Virus record (IMG/VR): IMGVR_UViG_3300047457_000275
Coordinates: 1 to 33,237 of that record
DNA length: 33,237 bases
DNA from: a virus
Strand: one strand, 5' to 3'
Shown: in pieces, positions 1 through 6,049 of the stretch
Layout: every line of letters begins with the position of its first letter
Position numbering within the stretch: position 1 is the first letter of the stretch
Made by a program: the position numbers and the translations under genes
Notes under the pieces: model-generated
What the model was told of the DNA's origin: nothing
The model's database searches: none
Seen by the model: only the letters and a program-made list of their open reading frames with translations

Positions 1-127
1 TTACGACAGGCTTTGATGATCCGGAGACAGAAGTCGTAATCCTGTATCGAGCGACTACAAGTTTGGCTTTGTACCTGCAGATGGTTGGTCGTGGTAGCCG
101 GGTGACAGCTACGAAGAGTAAGTTCAT
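1..127. repeat. Terminal direct repeat, left copy (circular assembly overlap)
   Basis: These 127 bases are identical to 33111-33237. The repeat falls inside a helicase reading frame that continues in frame across the join, so it marks circularity of the assembly and is not a gene boundary. The length 127 equals a k-mer size often used by de Bruijn graph assemblers, which suggests an assembly overlap and not a physical terminal repeat. The unique genome length is 33,110 bp. Confidence 0.95.
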
Positions 128-689
128 CATCCTCGACTTCGGCAACAACATAGACACGCACGGTCCGTGGGACGAAGATCGCATATGGAGCTTAGATAAA
201 AGGCCGGCAAAGGGAGGTGTTGCGCCTCATAAAAAATGCCCGAATTGCGAGTATCTTTGCCATAACAGCTTCAAGGAATGCCCAGGTTGCGGATTCAAAT
301 TCCAAGCTCCAGCGCAGGAGATCATGCCAGATGTAATTCTTCAGAAAGTGCGTTTTGATATTATGAATAAAAAGAAGGACATACCTCTGGAGGTCTTGGC
401 AAGTTTGCACAAGCAAAACCCGGATGGAATGAAGAAGGGGTTTGTTCTGCATCAAATGTGCGATTGCTATTGCGAGGGGGAGTATTGGCTGCGTCTCATC
501 AGCAAAACAGGAAATTCGAAATATGAGGCAAGGAAAAAGGCGGAGTTAATAAATGAGGATACTGGAGAACCATACTATAAATGCTTTCAAAAACGATGCA
601 AGAACTGTCAGAATTCAAGATCCAATCACAGTGCTTCCTTTACCACTGGAACAACTACCCCGAAGAGCGGGGGCGGTTATTCGCGGTAA
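1..689 (+). CDS. SF2 DEAD/DEAH helicase, C-terminal part (5' end wraps from 32243)
   Basis: This is the C-terminal part of a superfamily 2 helicase; the rest is at 32243-33237. Joined through the circular junction (32243-33110 plus 1-689) it gives 518 residues. The frame is open from base 3. The part here carries motif V (TTGFDDPE) and the arginine-finger motif VI (QMVGRGSR, joined residues 316-323). A zinc-ribbon pair CPNC and CPGC follows (cysteines near 369, 372, 383 and 386). Family knowledge: such phage helicases unwind or remodel DNA during replication or recombination with ATP. The TTG at 63 is internal and is not a start. The 3' end overlaps the VRR-NUC gene by 109 bases, and a nuclease-helicase pairing suggests joint work on branched DNA. 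The product class is firm, the exact role is inferred. Confidence 0.92.
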   Translation, partial: TTGFDDPETEVVILYRATTSLALYLQMVGRGSRVTATKSKFIILDFGNNIDTHGPWDEDRIWSLDKRPAKGGVAPHKKCPNCEYLCHNSFKECPGCGFKFQAPAQEIMPDVILQKVRFDIMNKKKDIPLEVLASLHKQNPDGMKKGFVLHQMCDCYCEGEYWLRLISKTGNSKYEARKKAELINEDTGEPYYKCFQKRCKNCQNSRSNHSASFTTGTTTPKSGGGYSR

Positions 690-940
690 ACAATAATAGC
701 GATAACAAGGTCCGAGCCGTCATGAATCGAGATATGGGCGTCGTGGCCGGCGTTGCAGATATGATGTATCTAAGCGACAATGGCTTAATCGCTATTGAGT
801 TTAAGACGGTCATCGGGAGGCAGCAGCCCAAACAAAAGCAATGGCAGGAGACAATCGAAGCGGCAGGCTACAAGTACCACATCGTCCGATCACTGGATGA
901 CTTTCTCAAAGCAATCAACAAACCAACCACCAACCAATGA
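581..940 (+). CDS. VRR-NUC domain nuclease
   Basis: The 119-residue protein is nearly all VRR-NUC domain, the PD-(D/E)XK-like fold of phage Holliday-junction resolvase-like and repair nucleases. Visible catalytic pattern: an acidic residue near the start (E11), GVAD with D60, then IEFK with E73 and K75, and downstream glutamines (QQPKQKQW) typical of the family. Start is ATG 581 or ATG 596; both keep the full domain, while the next ATG (721) would cut it. It overlaps the helicase gene by 109 bases and shares an ATGA junction with the next gene. Likely job: cutting branched DNA or replication and packaging intermediates. The domain is certain, the substrate is inferred. Confidence 0.88.
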   Translation: MLSKTMQELSEFKIQSQCFLYHWNNYPEERGRLFAVNNNSDNKVRAVMNRDMGVVAGVADMMYLSDNGLIAIEFKTVIGRQQPKQKQWQETIEAAGYKYHIVRSLDDFLKAINKPTTNQ

Positions 941-1344
941 ACAGACAAAAGGAATTCTACTACTACGCCGAGCAGGTAACAAAGCGCACCGGCGTTGGCC
1001 TGCGTCAGATGCAGAGCCAAGACCGTCACCGCGAAGTCGCCGAAGCGCGATACTGCCTCATGCATTTGATGCGCAGTAAGATGCAGATGACGTTGATGGA
1101 GATAGCCAAGCTGATGCGTCGCCATTATTCAACTGTCCACCACGGCTTGGAGGTCATCTACATTCTGCAGGTGACCATGAACAAGTACACTTGGCTCAAA
1201 GAAATTAAGCGCTACGAACCGCACAACATCAGACCAAAAGATACTATGTATATTTGCGACCAATGTGGAGGCACGCACGATCATACTAACGATGTACACC
1301 AGCGGCAAGCTGCGGCAGATAGCGAGGCAGCTTGCTACGCATGA
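937..1344 (+). CDS. Stand-alone DnaA domain IV-like DNA-binding protein
   Basis: The 135-residue protein has a helical segment at about residues 33-76 that resembles DnaA domain IV. It shows the pattern AEARYCLMHLM, then TLMEIAKLM, then STVHHG in place of the DnaA signature DHSTVxxA. The AAA+ ATPase part of DnaA is absent. Near the C-terminus, C107, C110, H114 and H116 (CDQCGGTHDH) could bind zinc. The start is ATG 937, overlapping the previous stop (ATGA) and directly preceded by the CA-rich leader AACCAACCACCAACCA. By family logic it may bind the phage or host origin, or displace host DnaA. That role is inference; it could also be a transcription regulator. Confidence 0.7.
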   Translation: MNRQKEFYYYAEQVTKRTGVGLRQMQSQDRHREVAEARYCLMHLMRSKMQMTLMEIAKLMRRHYSTVHHGLEVIYILQVTMNKYTWLKEIKRYEPHNIRPKDTMYICDQCGGTHDHTNDVHQRQAAADSEAACYA

Positions 1345-1834
1345 CCTTGCGCCTGACCTCGAACATGAACTCGTCATCAGACTCTATGAAAAGCCAGCCG
1401 AAAAGATCGAAGCCATGCACGCCGGAGGCTACCTCAAATTCTACATCGTGCGAATGGCTATCAACCTTTACCGAAGTCGAAACTCTAAATTTCAACGCGA
1501 CTTCCGACACAATGAACTGCGCGAGGAAATCGCCGATCAGCAGCTGGAGGCAGCTGATGAGCCGTATGATGCAAGGCCTGATGCAATATTTAACCGGGCG
1601 CTCGAAGTCATGGATGGCTGGGCAAAAGCCGGCGCTTACCCGTACGACAAGCAGCTATTCCTCCTTTGGCTCGATTTGGGTAACAAGAAACTCATCGAGC
1701 GACTCACCAAGATACCTTGGCGATCAATTTCGTACACAATCAACAACTGCAAACAACGACTAAAACATGAACTTGGATCTGATTACTATATTGCTTTTGG
1801 CCACTATGACTTCCTTGGCGATGAACCGCTATAA
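1292..1834 (+). CDS. Sigma-70/ECF-like sigma factor (putative late regulator)
   Basis: Two regions resemble an ECF-type sigma factor. The region 2-like part reads LEHELVIRLYEK, then GYLKFYIVRMAINLYRS. The region 4-like helix-turn-helix near the C-terminus reads KKLIERLTKIPWRSISYTINNCKQRLK. Such proteins guide RNA polymerase to promoters. ATG 1292 gives 180 residues; a GTG at 1265 would add nine and overlap the upstream gene more. The reading frame overlaps both neighbours, so it is part of one operon. A repeated promoter-like motif, GATATTT, upstream of structural genes makes a late-gene sigma role attractive, but that link is inference. It could instead be a diverged helix-turn-helix regulator. 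Confidence 0.6.
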   Translation: MYTSGKLRQIARQLATHDLAPDLEHELVIRLYEKPAEKIEAMHAGGYLKFYIVRMAINLYRSRNSKFQRDFRHNELREEIADQQLEAADEPYDARPDAIFNRALEVMDGWAKAGAYPYDKQLFLLWLDLGNKKLIERLTKIPWRSISYTINNCKQRLKHELGSDYYIAFGHYDFLGDEPL

Positions 1835-2021
1835 CGTCCTGCCAGCGTGGTACTACCGCTACGCGAGGTGCAAGCCGCTGACCTGCCTGACCTGCCTCGC
1901 CTTTTGGTGGGGCGTAGTTCTGACGATCACAGCCTCCAGCCTTTCTTGGCTGCTTGCCATACCTGTCGGCCTATCGGCTGCCGGGTTGACGGTGCTGACC
2001 ATTAAACTTTCCGAAAAATGA
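1767..2021 (+). CDS. Small two-helix membrane protein with cysteine cluster
   Basis: The 84-residue protein has a hydrophobic N-terminus (LITILLLATMTSLAM) and a second long hydrophobic stretch (about residues 44-79). Between them is a cysteine cluster, CKPLTCLTCLAFWWG. The cluster next to a membrane helix resembles short DUF1360-like membrane proteins in other phages, though I only recall this likeness. It overlaps the sigma-like gene by 68 bases and shares an ATGA junction with the next gene. Function is unknown; an inner-membrane role in host takeover or superinfection exclusion is possible. Confidence 0.6.
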   Translation: MNLDLITILLLATMTSLAMNRYNVLPAWYYRYARCKPLTCLTCLAFWWGVVLTITASSLSWLLAIPVGLSAAGLTVLTIKLSEK

Positions 2022-2245
2022 CACTTGACGAAGCAATGCAGGTGCTATCGGTGAAGCACAAGCTTGACGGCTACTATGCGTCGCAGACGATGTCGCTCTC
2101 ACCGGGCGAGGTGTCGATGCTGGAGAACGTCGCCAACGCGAACGGCTATGGACGGACGAACTGGTGGTGTGGATCATGCGCCGTTTCGCGCTTACAGGAA
2201 ATGATGGCAGACGCACAGGAATCACGCGCACGATTTGCGAGTTAA
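2018..2245 (+). CDS. Hypothetical protein with WCGSC motif
   Basis: The 75-residue protein starts at ATG 2018, overlapping the previous stop as ATGA. It is soluble in character. The sequence NWWCGSCAVSRLQEMM near the end holds a CxxC pair that could bind metal or act in redox. The N-terminal half (LDEAMQVLSVKHKLDGYYA) is predicted helical. I do not recognise a family. The promoter-like motif for the next gene begins two bases after its stop, so it may be the last gene of the replication and regulation block. Confidence 0.55.
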   Translation: MTLDEAMQVLSVKHKLDGYYASQTMSLSPGEVSMLENVANANGYGRTNWWCGSCAVSRLQEMMADAQESRARFAS

Positions 2246-2246
2246 T

Positions 2247-2255
2247 GATATTTAC
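2247..2255 (+). promoter_or_regulatory. GATATTTAC late-type -7 element
   Basis: GATATTTAC stands with its first base 13 nt before ATG 2260. The same motif and spacing occur at 6037, 11682 and 12274. It resembles the Bacteroidota -7 box TAnnTTTG with two changes. At this distance, transcription would begin at or next to the ATG. Confidence 0.55.
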
Positions 2256-2259
2256 AACT

Positions 2260-2727
2260 ATGCCACTACCTAAACCAACAGACAGCGAAAGCAAGACCGA
2301 CTTCATCCAGCGATGCATGGGTGATGACAAAACTGCCAGCGAGTTTCCCAGCCAGCAGCAGCGCTACCTCGTCTGTGCGAGGCAATGGGAGGCAGACCGC
2401 AACGCCTTTGCTGACACCTACGCAGACTACGGCGAGGGTGTGCGCAACAACGCGAAGCGCGGCATCGAGCTGAACGAGCGCAACGGCAACAAGTGCGCAA
2501 CGCAGACAGGCAAGGTGAGGGCGCAGCAACTGGCCAAGGGCGAAGGCATCAGCGTTGAAACGATCAAGCGCATGCACAGCTACCTATCGCGCGCAGAAAC
2601 ATACTACAACAATGCAGACTCAACGAGCGACTGCGGATACATCAGCTACCTCCTTTGGGGCGGCAAGGCTGCGCTCGGATGGAGCAGAAACAAGCTACGA
2701 GAATTAGGTGAACTAAACGAAGATTGA
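2260..2727 (+). CDS. Conserved phage protein of unknown function, near packaging genes
   Basis: The 155-residue protein has two recognisable blocks. An N-terminal block has the pattern DFIQRCMG, then QQRYLVCARQWE. A C-terminal block reads KCATQTGKVRAQQLA, then KRMHSYLSRAE and GYISYLLWGG. Both blocks occur, by recall, in phage proteins encoded near portal, protease or capsid genes, but no activity is known to me. ATG 2260 is preferred over an upstream in-frame GTG at 2164 because a GATATTTAC element sits just before it and the upstream extension lies inside the previous gene. It opens the packaging and structural block. Confidence 0.65.
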   Translation: MPLPKPTDSESKTDFIQRCMGDDKTASEFPSQQQRYLVCARQWEADRNAFADTYADYGEGVRNNAKRGIELNERNGNKCATQTGKVRAQQLAKGEGISVETIKRMHSYLSRAETYYNNADSTSDCGYISYLLWGGKAALGWSRNKLRELGELNED

Positions 2728-2728
2728 C

Positions 2729-2920
2729 ATGCAGACACAACCCGACATCACTATTGAACAGGACGTACGCGCATTGGATTGGCAGGATCGCGGACACCTG
2801 TTGACAAACCTGTCAAACGTGTTGGATTCACTCGAAGACAGCACAGCACCCAACGCGATGCACGCGAAGGTCGCGGTCATAGAAAAGATCATTGACATCG
2901 TTACAAACATGGAGGCATGA
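2729..2920 (+). CDS. Small acidic hypothetical protein
   Basis: The 63-residue protein is acidic and helical (VLDSLEDS, then KVAVIEKIIDIVTNMEA). It follows the previous stop by one base and overlaps the small terminase start as ATGA, so it is very likely translated with them. I recognise no domain. Its size and place before terminase suggest a small packaging accessory, but nothing in the sequence shows this. Confidence 0.5.
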   Translation: MQTQPDITIEQDVRALDWQDRGHLLTNLSNVLDSLEDSTAPNAMHAKVAVIEKIIDIVTNMEA

Positions 2921-3330
2921 ATAAAGCAGGAAGACCGCCCATTTTTGAAACGCCCGAAGAAATGTGGGAGGCGTTTTGCGAGTATAAGGAGGAAACGAAA
3001 AAGCGACCTTACTTGCAGCACGATTTTGTCGGCAAGGAGGGGCAAAGTGCGTACCGGGAGAGGGAGCGTCCGTTGACGTTTCGTGGCTTCGAGGGGTATT
3101 TGGCAGAGCAGGGGAGGTGCTACGACCTACGCGATTACGAGAGGCAGGAGAGCGATCACCACAAGAAATTCTCCCACATACTAACACGCATACGCGCGAC
3201 GTGCGATCGCGACATGATTGAAGGCAGCGGTGCAGGTGTTTACAACGCCAGTATTGCTGTTCGCGTTCTTGGCTTGGTCGACAAACAGCACAACGAAGTC
3301 AAAATCGAGCAACCTCTCTTCAATGACTGA
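2917..3330 (+). CDS. terS: Terminase small subunit
   Basis: The 137-residue protein opens with GRPPIFETPEEMWEAFCEY, the usual start of Bacteroidota phage small terminases (gp3-like packaging proteins). It has a central helix-turn-helix-like part (LTFRGFEGYLAEQG), then FSHILTRIRATCDRDMIEGSGAG and an ending that mirrors NLKNxxGWKD-type tails of the family (VLGLVDKQHNEVKIEQ). Small terminases form rings that bind the packaging site on phage DNA and pass it to the large subunit. Location two genes before the large subunit agrees. It overlaps the next gene by 8 bases. Confidence 0.82.
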   Translation: MNKAGRPPIFETPEEMWEAFCEYKEETKKRPYLQHDFVGKEGQSAYRERERPLTFRGFEGYLAEQGRCYDLRDYERQESDHHKKFSHILTRIRATCDRDMIEGSGAGVYNASIAVRVLGLVDKQHNEVKIEQPLFND

Positions 3331-3505
3331 CGCAATCACCGATGCCGTTGTTGTCCAACTTAGGACAAGAGCGAAAAAGGGCAAGTTGAAGTACGGCACG
3401 ACAATGGAACGCGATGACCTGACCTTTGCCGAGTGGATTCAGCACTTACAGGAGGAGTTGATGGATGCGGTCGTTTACATTGAGAAGATTAAGCAATTAG
3501 ATTGA
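3323..3505 (+). CDS. Mini MazG-like protein
   Basis: ATG 3323 gives 60 residues: a KGKLKYGTTM segment, then FAEWIQHLQEELMDAVVYIEK. The last part matches the EExxDAxxY metal-binding helix of MazG-like nucleotide pyrophosphohydrolases, and the KYGTT segment is common in short phage relatives. A full MazG domain needs a second acidic helix (ExxD) that I do not see, so this may be a truncated or helper form. A longer in-frame start at 3218 exists but lies wholly inside the small terminase gene and is not credible. The stop overlaps the TTG start of the large terminase. Confidence 0.5.
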   Translation: MTDAITDAVVVQLRTRAKKGKLKYGTTMERDDLTFAEWIQHLQEELMDAVVYIEKIKQLD

Positions 3506-4713
3506 GTTTCAAATACACAACGGCAATTAAACGCATTCGGCAGGTGGCCGCTCGGAAGAAGGTGATTCAGGGCGGGACATCTGCTGGATGTTGACCCCCA
3601 CTGGGCAACTGGTGGGGGAACGGAAAAACCATCGCCATCCTTGCAGTGCTTATCAACATCGCCGCCAAGGCCAAGACCGAGATCAGCGTCGTATCTGAAT
3701 CAATCCCACACCTACGACGTGGTGCGATGAAGGATTTTGGCAAGGTCATGCAGTGGACGAACCGCTGGCGTGACGAAGGTTGGAACAAGACGCTGCTAAC
3801 CTACACCTTCGCCAACGGCAGCACGATTGAGTTCTTCAGCGCAGACCAGGAGGCTAAGCTACGCGGCGCACGGCGGCAGGTGCTATACATAAACGAAGCC
3901 AACAACATCGACTTCGAGGCGTACCATCAGCTGGCAATCCGAACGAGCGAAGCCATCTACATCGACTTCAACCCTGTGTCGGAGTTTTGGGCGCACACGG
4001 AGGTGCTGAAAGAACCGGATAGCGAACTGGTAGTCTTGACGTATCGCGATAATGAGGCGCTGCCAGCGACGATCCGCGATGACATCGAAGCGGCGCAGGT
4101 CAAGGCGGCGACATCGACGTACTGGGCGAACTGGTGGAAGGTCTACGGCTTAGGTGAGGTCGGATCACTGCAGGGCGTGGTCTTTGACGACTGGCAGCAG
4201 GTCGACGGCATCGACTTCGCTGGTGACAAGCTGGTAGCTATCGGATTGGACTGGGGATATACGAACGATCCCACGGCGGTCGTTGCGGTCTACAAGCGTG
4301 GCAGCGCTATCCTCCTGCACGAACTACTCTACCAAAACGGACTGACCAACCAAGACATCGCTGACCACCTGCGCAAGCTGGGCATCGGCAGGTCGTGGCC
4401 GATCATCGCGGACAGTGCTGAACCCAAGAGCATCGAAGAGGTGCATCGCCTTGGCTTCAACATACACCCGGCGACGAAGGGCGCCGATAGCATCAGGAAC
4501 AGCATCGACATCCTAAAGCGGCAGCCGCTACTGGTGACGCGCGAATCGACGAACCTGATCAAGGAGTTGAGGAACTACACTTGGGACACGGACAGGACTG
4601 GTGCGTCGCTTGGAGTGCCGATTGACAGGTACAACCACGCCATTGATGCGGTGCGTTACGTCGCGCTCAACAAGCTATCAGCCAACGCCGGTGGTAGGTA
4701 TGTGATCATGTAG
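3502..4713 (+). CDS. terL: Terminase large subunit, Walker A split by a putative ribosome-bypass gap
   Basis: This is the ATP-driven DNA packaging motor and nuclease. Codons 1-29 (TTG 3502 to GGA 3588) encode a basic leader ending VIQGGTSAG. After one more codon (UGU) comes a UGA stop at 3592. The same frame resumes at GGA 3622 with K-T-IAILAVLI and runs to 4713. Skipping 3589-3624 gives 391 residues with a perfect Walker A (GGTSAGKT, 24-31), Walker B-like YINEAN (near 120) and nuclease aspartates in GLDWGYTNDP (237), IADSAEP (291) and NHAIDAVRY (369). Without the skip, the only downstream product would start at a GTG (3646) and lack the catalytic lysine. The TTG start overlaps the upstream TGA (TTGA). 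The gap folds as a hairpin between matching GGA codons, as in T4 gene 60. The alternative is a recently inactivated gene or an assembly error, less likely since both sides are intact and in frame. Confidence 0.85.
3589..3624 (+). other. Putative translational bypass element in terL
   Basis: The 36 bases follow the take-off codon GGA (3586-3588) and end in the landing codon GGA (3622-3624). An in-frame UGA is at 3592-3594. Stem CCCCCACTGG (3595-3604) pairs with CTGGTGGGGG (3609-3618), with eight Watson-Crick and two wobble pairs in RNA, closed by a GCAA tetraloop (3605-3608). GTT (3590-3592) can also pair with AAC (3619-3621) around a two-base bulge, so nearly the whole gap forms one hairpin. 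The layout (matched GGA codons, stop within the 5' arm, tetraloop hairpin, basic nascent peptide) follows the T4 gene 60 case. It could also be viewed as a tiny palindromic insertion with a 3-bp GGA duplication. Confidence 0.75.
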
Positions 4714-4722
4714 TAAATTTGC
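4714..4722 (+). promoter_or_regulatory. TAAATTTGC -7 element for the methyltransferase gene
   Basis: TAAATTTGC fits the Bacteroidota TAnnTTTG box and starts right after the terL stop. ATG 4726 lies 12 bases from its first base, so a leaderless or nearly leaderless transcript is expected. No clear TTG at -33 was seen. Confidence 0.5.
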
Positions 4723-4725
4723 ACC

Positions 4726-5313
4726 ATGCACGCAGTCAAACACTTCTATCAGATGATCCTTGCCAAGCCGACGGCGTGGGAGGGGCATGGCAACTTTGCG
4801 ATACACCTAACCGACGCGCTTAAACCAAAGGTAACGGTCGACCTTGGCGTTGACTACGGATTCTCGACCTTCTGCTTTGCTGTCCTTGGCCACGGCAAGG
4901 TTTACGGCATCGATTCATTTGAAGGCGACGAACACGCAGGAAAGCGTAGCACCTATGACCACGTTATGGGATTGCGTGAACACTTCCGGGCGACGTTGAA
5001 GATGAAGAACCTCTACTTCATCAAAGGCTACTTCGACGACGTAGCGAAACGCTGGGAGAAGAAGATCGACATCCTGCACATCGACGGCCTGCACACCTAC
5101 GATGCGGTCAAGAACGACTACACGAAGTGGCTGCCATTCCTCAACCCTGATGGCGTCGTTTTGTTTCACGACACGATCAGCTTCCCGCATGACGTTGGCA
5201 AGTTCTTCGCAGAGTTGCAGGGGTATAAGCACAACTTCGAACACTCACACGGTCTGGGTGTGTGGACGCAAAGCGAGGCGACGTTTGAGAAAATACAAAA
5301 ACTGCTATCATGA
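4726..5313 (+). CDS. Class I SAM-dependent methyltransferase (Methyltransf_24-like)
   Basis: The 195-residue protein has the Rossmann methyltransferase motif I as VDLGVDYGFST (about 38-48), an acidic motif II in GIDSFEGD (D63) and ILHIDGLHTYDAV followed by LNPDGVVLFHD. The last block is typical of the Methyltransf_24 family, which includes sugar and small-molecule O-methyltransferases. It sits alone between terminase and tail genes with its own TAAATTTGC element, the pattern of an acquired cargo gene. With the glycosyltransferase at 14608 it might decorate virion or host glycans; that is inference. The substrate cannot be told from sequence. Confidence 0.78.
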   Translation: MHAVKHFYQMILAKPTAWEGHGNFAIHLTDALKPKVTVDLGVDYGFSTFCFAVLGHGKVYGIDSFEGDEHAGKRSTYDHVMGLREHFRATLKMKNLYFIKGYFDDVAKRWEKKIDILHIDGLHTYDAVKNDYTKWLPFLNPDGVVLFHDTISFPHDVGKFFAELQGYKHNFEHSHGLGVWTQSEATFEKIQKLLS

Positions 5314-5882
5314 GTATATTGAACAAAATCACCGTCGACCAGTTTCAACGCATTGTATCTATCGAGGCCAACGCGATCTACACGGCCAGCGACAAGAAGA
5401 TCGGCGTAGTTGCCGTTATCGACAACGTGCCAATCGAGCAGGTCAAAAAGATGACGATTGCGGAGGTCAACAAGCGATACGCAGAGATCAACGCTGCGAG
5501 TAAATCGCTATCAACGCTGGCTGCCAAACAATATGCTAAGGTTGCCGGCAAGTGGTATCGGTTTGAGTGGTTCATAGACGAAATCAGCGCGGGGCAGCTC
5601 GTGGAGCTTTATTCCTACGACATGACCAGCGAGCAGGGCGTTATTGAGAACTTGCATCTGATCTTGGCGACACTATCGAGGGAGTGCAGGGTGTGGAAGT
5701 GGTGGCCGAAGGCATACGACGGCAAGGGACACAAGCAGCGCGCAGAGGCGATGTTGCAGATGAACATGGGTGACGTTTGGGGTTATGCCGCTTTTTTTTT
5801 GCAGCTTTCAGAGCCTTTGTTGACGATTATGCGGAAGTCTTTGACGGAGCAGCAGAAGAAGATGACAACGGCCAAGGGGTAA
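5310..5882 (+). CDS. Tail assembly chaperone, unshifted form (gpG-like)
   Basis: The 190-residue product starts at ATG 5310, overlapping the methyltransferase stop as ATGA. It has an aromatic, acidic core (WYRFEWFIDEIS, then LHLILATLSRECRVWKWW). Near its end it crosses a run of nine T (5792-5800) and continues to a short basic tail. In long-tailed phages, chaperones of this kind coat the tape measure during tail assembly and come in a short and a frameshifted long form. The following -1 frame carries a typical second domain. Assignment rests on this arrangement and on likeness to Bacteroidota phage proteins by recall. Confidence 0.65.
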   Translation: MSILNKITVDQFQRIVSIEANAIYTASDKKIGVVAVIDNVPIEQVKKMTIAEVNKRYAEINAASKSLSTLAAKQYAKVAGKWYRFEWFIDEISAGQLVELYSYDMTSEQGVIENLHLILATLSRECRVWKWWPKAYDGKGHKQRAEAMLQMNMGDVWGYAAFFLQLSEPLLTIMRKSLTEQQKKMTTAKG

Positions 5883-6016
5883 AGAAGCCAAACTACGGCT
5901 GGGTGGGCGTGGTCTACCGCATGGCGGGAAAAGATCCGCTGCGCATGGAGCAGGTCTTCAACATGCCGGCGCGGGAGTTCATGAACGCGCTCTTGCTGAT
6001 GAAGGCGATGCCGTAG
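5310..6016 (+). CDS. Tail assembly chaperone, -1 frameshift product (gpGT-like)
   Basis: If ribosomes slip back one base on the T run (gcT TTT TTT TTG), residues 1-163 of the short form join to a second reading frame that ends at 6016. The predicted protein has 235 residues (segments 5310-5798 and 5798-6016). The added part has an acidic linker (DGAAEEDDNGQ), then GWVGVVYRMAGKDPLRMEQVFNMPAREFMNALL. This matches the T domain style of tail chaperones in related phages. The second frame has only a poor TTG start (5777), so independent translation is unlikely. The product therefore depends on frameshifting, which has not been shown here. Confidence 0.65.
5791..5801 (+). promoter_or_regulatory. 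Slippery T9 run for -1 frameshifting
   Basis: C followed by nine T and a G gives the zero-frame codons GCT TTT TTT TTG, which contain T_TTT_TTT, an ideal -1 slippery heptamer. The run is long enough for sequencing error to be worth excluding, but the conserved frame on each side fits a real signal. Confidence 0.65.
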
Positions 6017-6036
6017 TGCATAGATTTCGGCGTTGC

Positions 6037-6045
6037 GATATTTAC
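6037..6045 (+). promoter_or_regulatory. GATATTTAC late-type -7 element
   Basis: GATATTTAC begins 13 bases before ATG 6050, the same distance as at 2247, 11682 and 12274. It lies in the short gap after the tail chaperone gene. Confidence 0.55.
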
Positions 6046-6049
6046 CTGC

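Noticed and set aside
1-127. Physical terminal repeat of the virion DNA
   Set aside because: The repeat cuts a helicase gene and its length fits an assembler k-mer. Without coverage data an assembly overlap is the simpler reading.
3592-3594. Stop-codon readthrough or selenocysteine at the terL UGA
   Set aside because: Readthrough would add 12 residues inside the P-loop and spoil the GxxxxGKT spacing. UGA is used as a normal stop in many other genes here, so a changed code is unlikely.
3646-4713. terL as an intact shorter gene from GTG 3646
   Set aside because: This product would start after the Walker A lysine and could not act as an ATPase motor. The upstream segment matches the missing N-terminus exactly.
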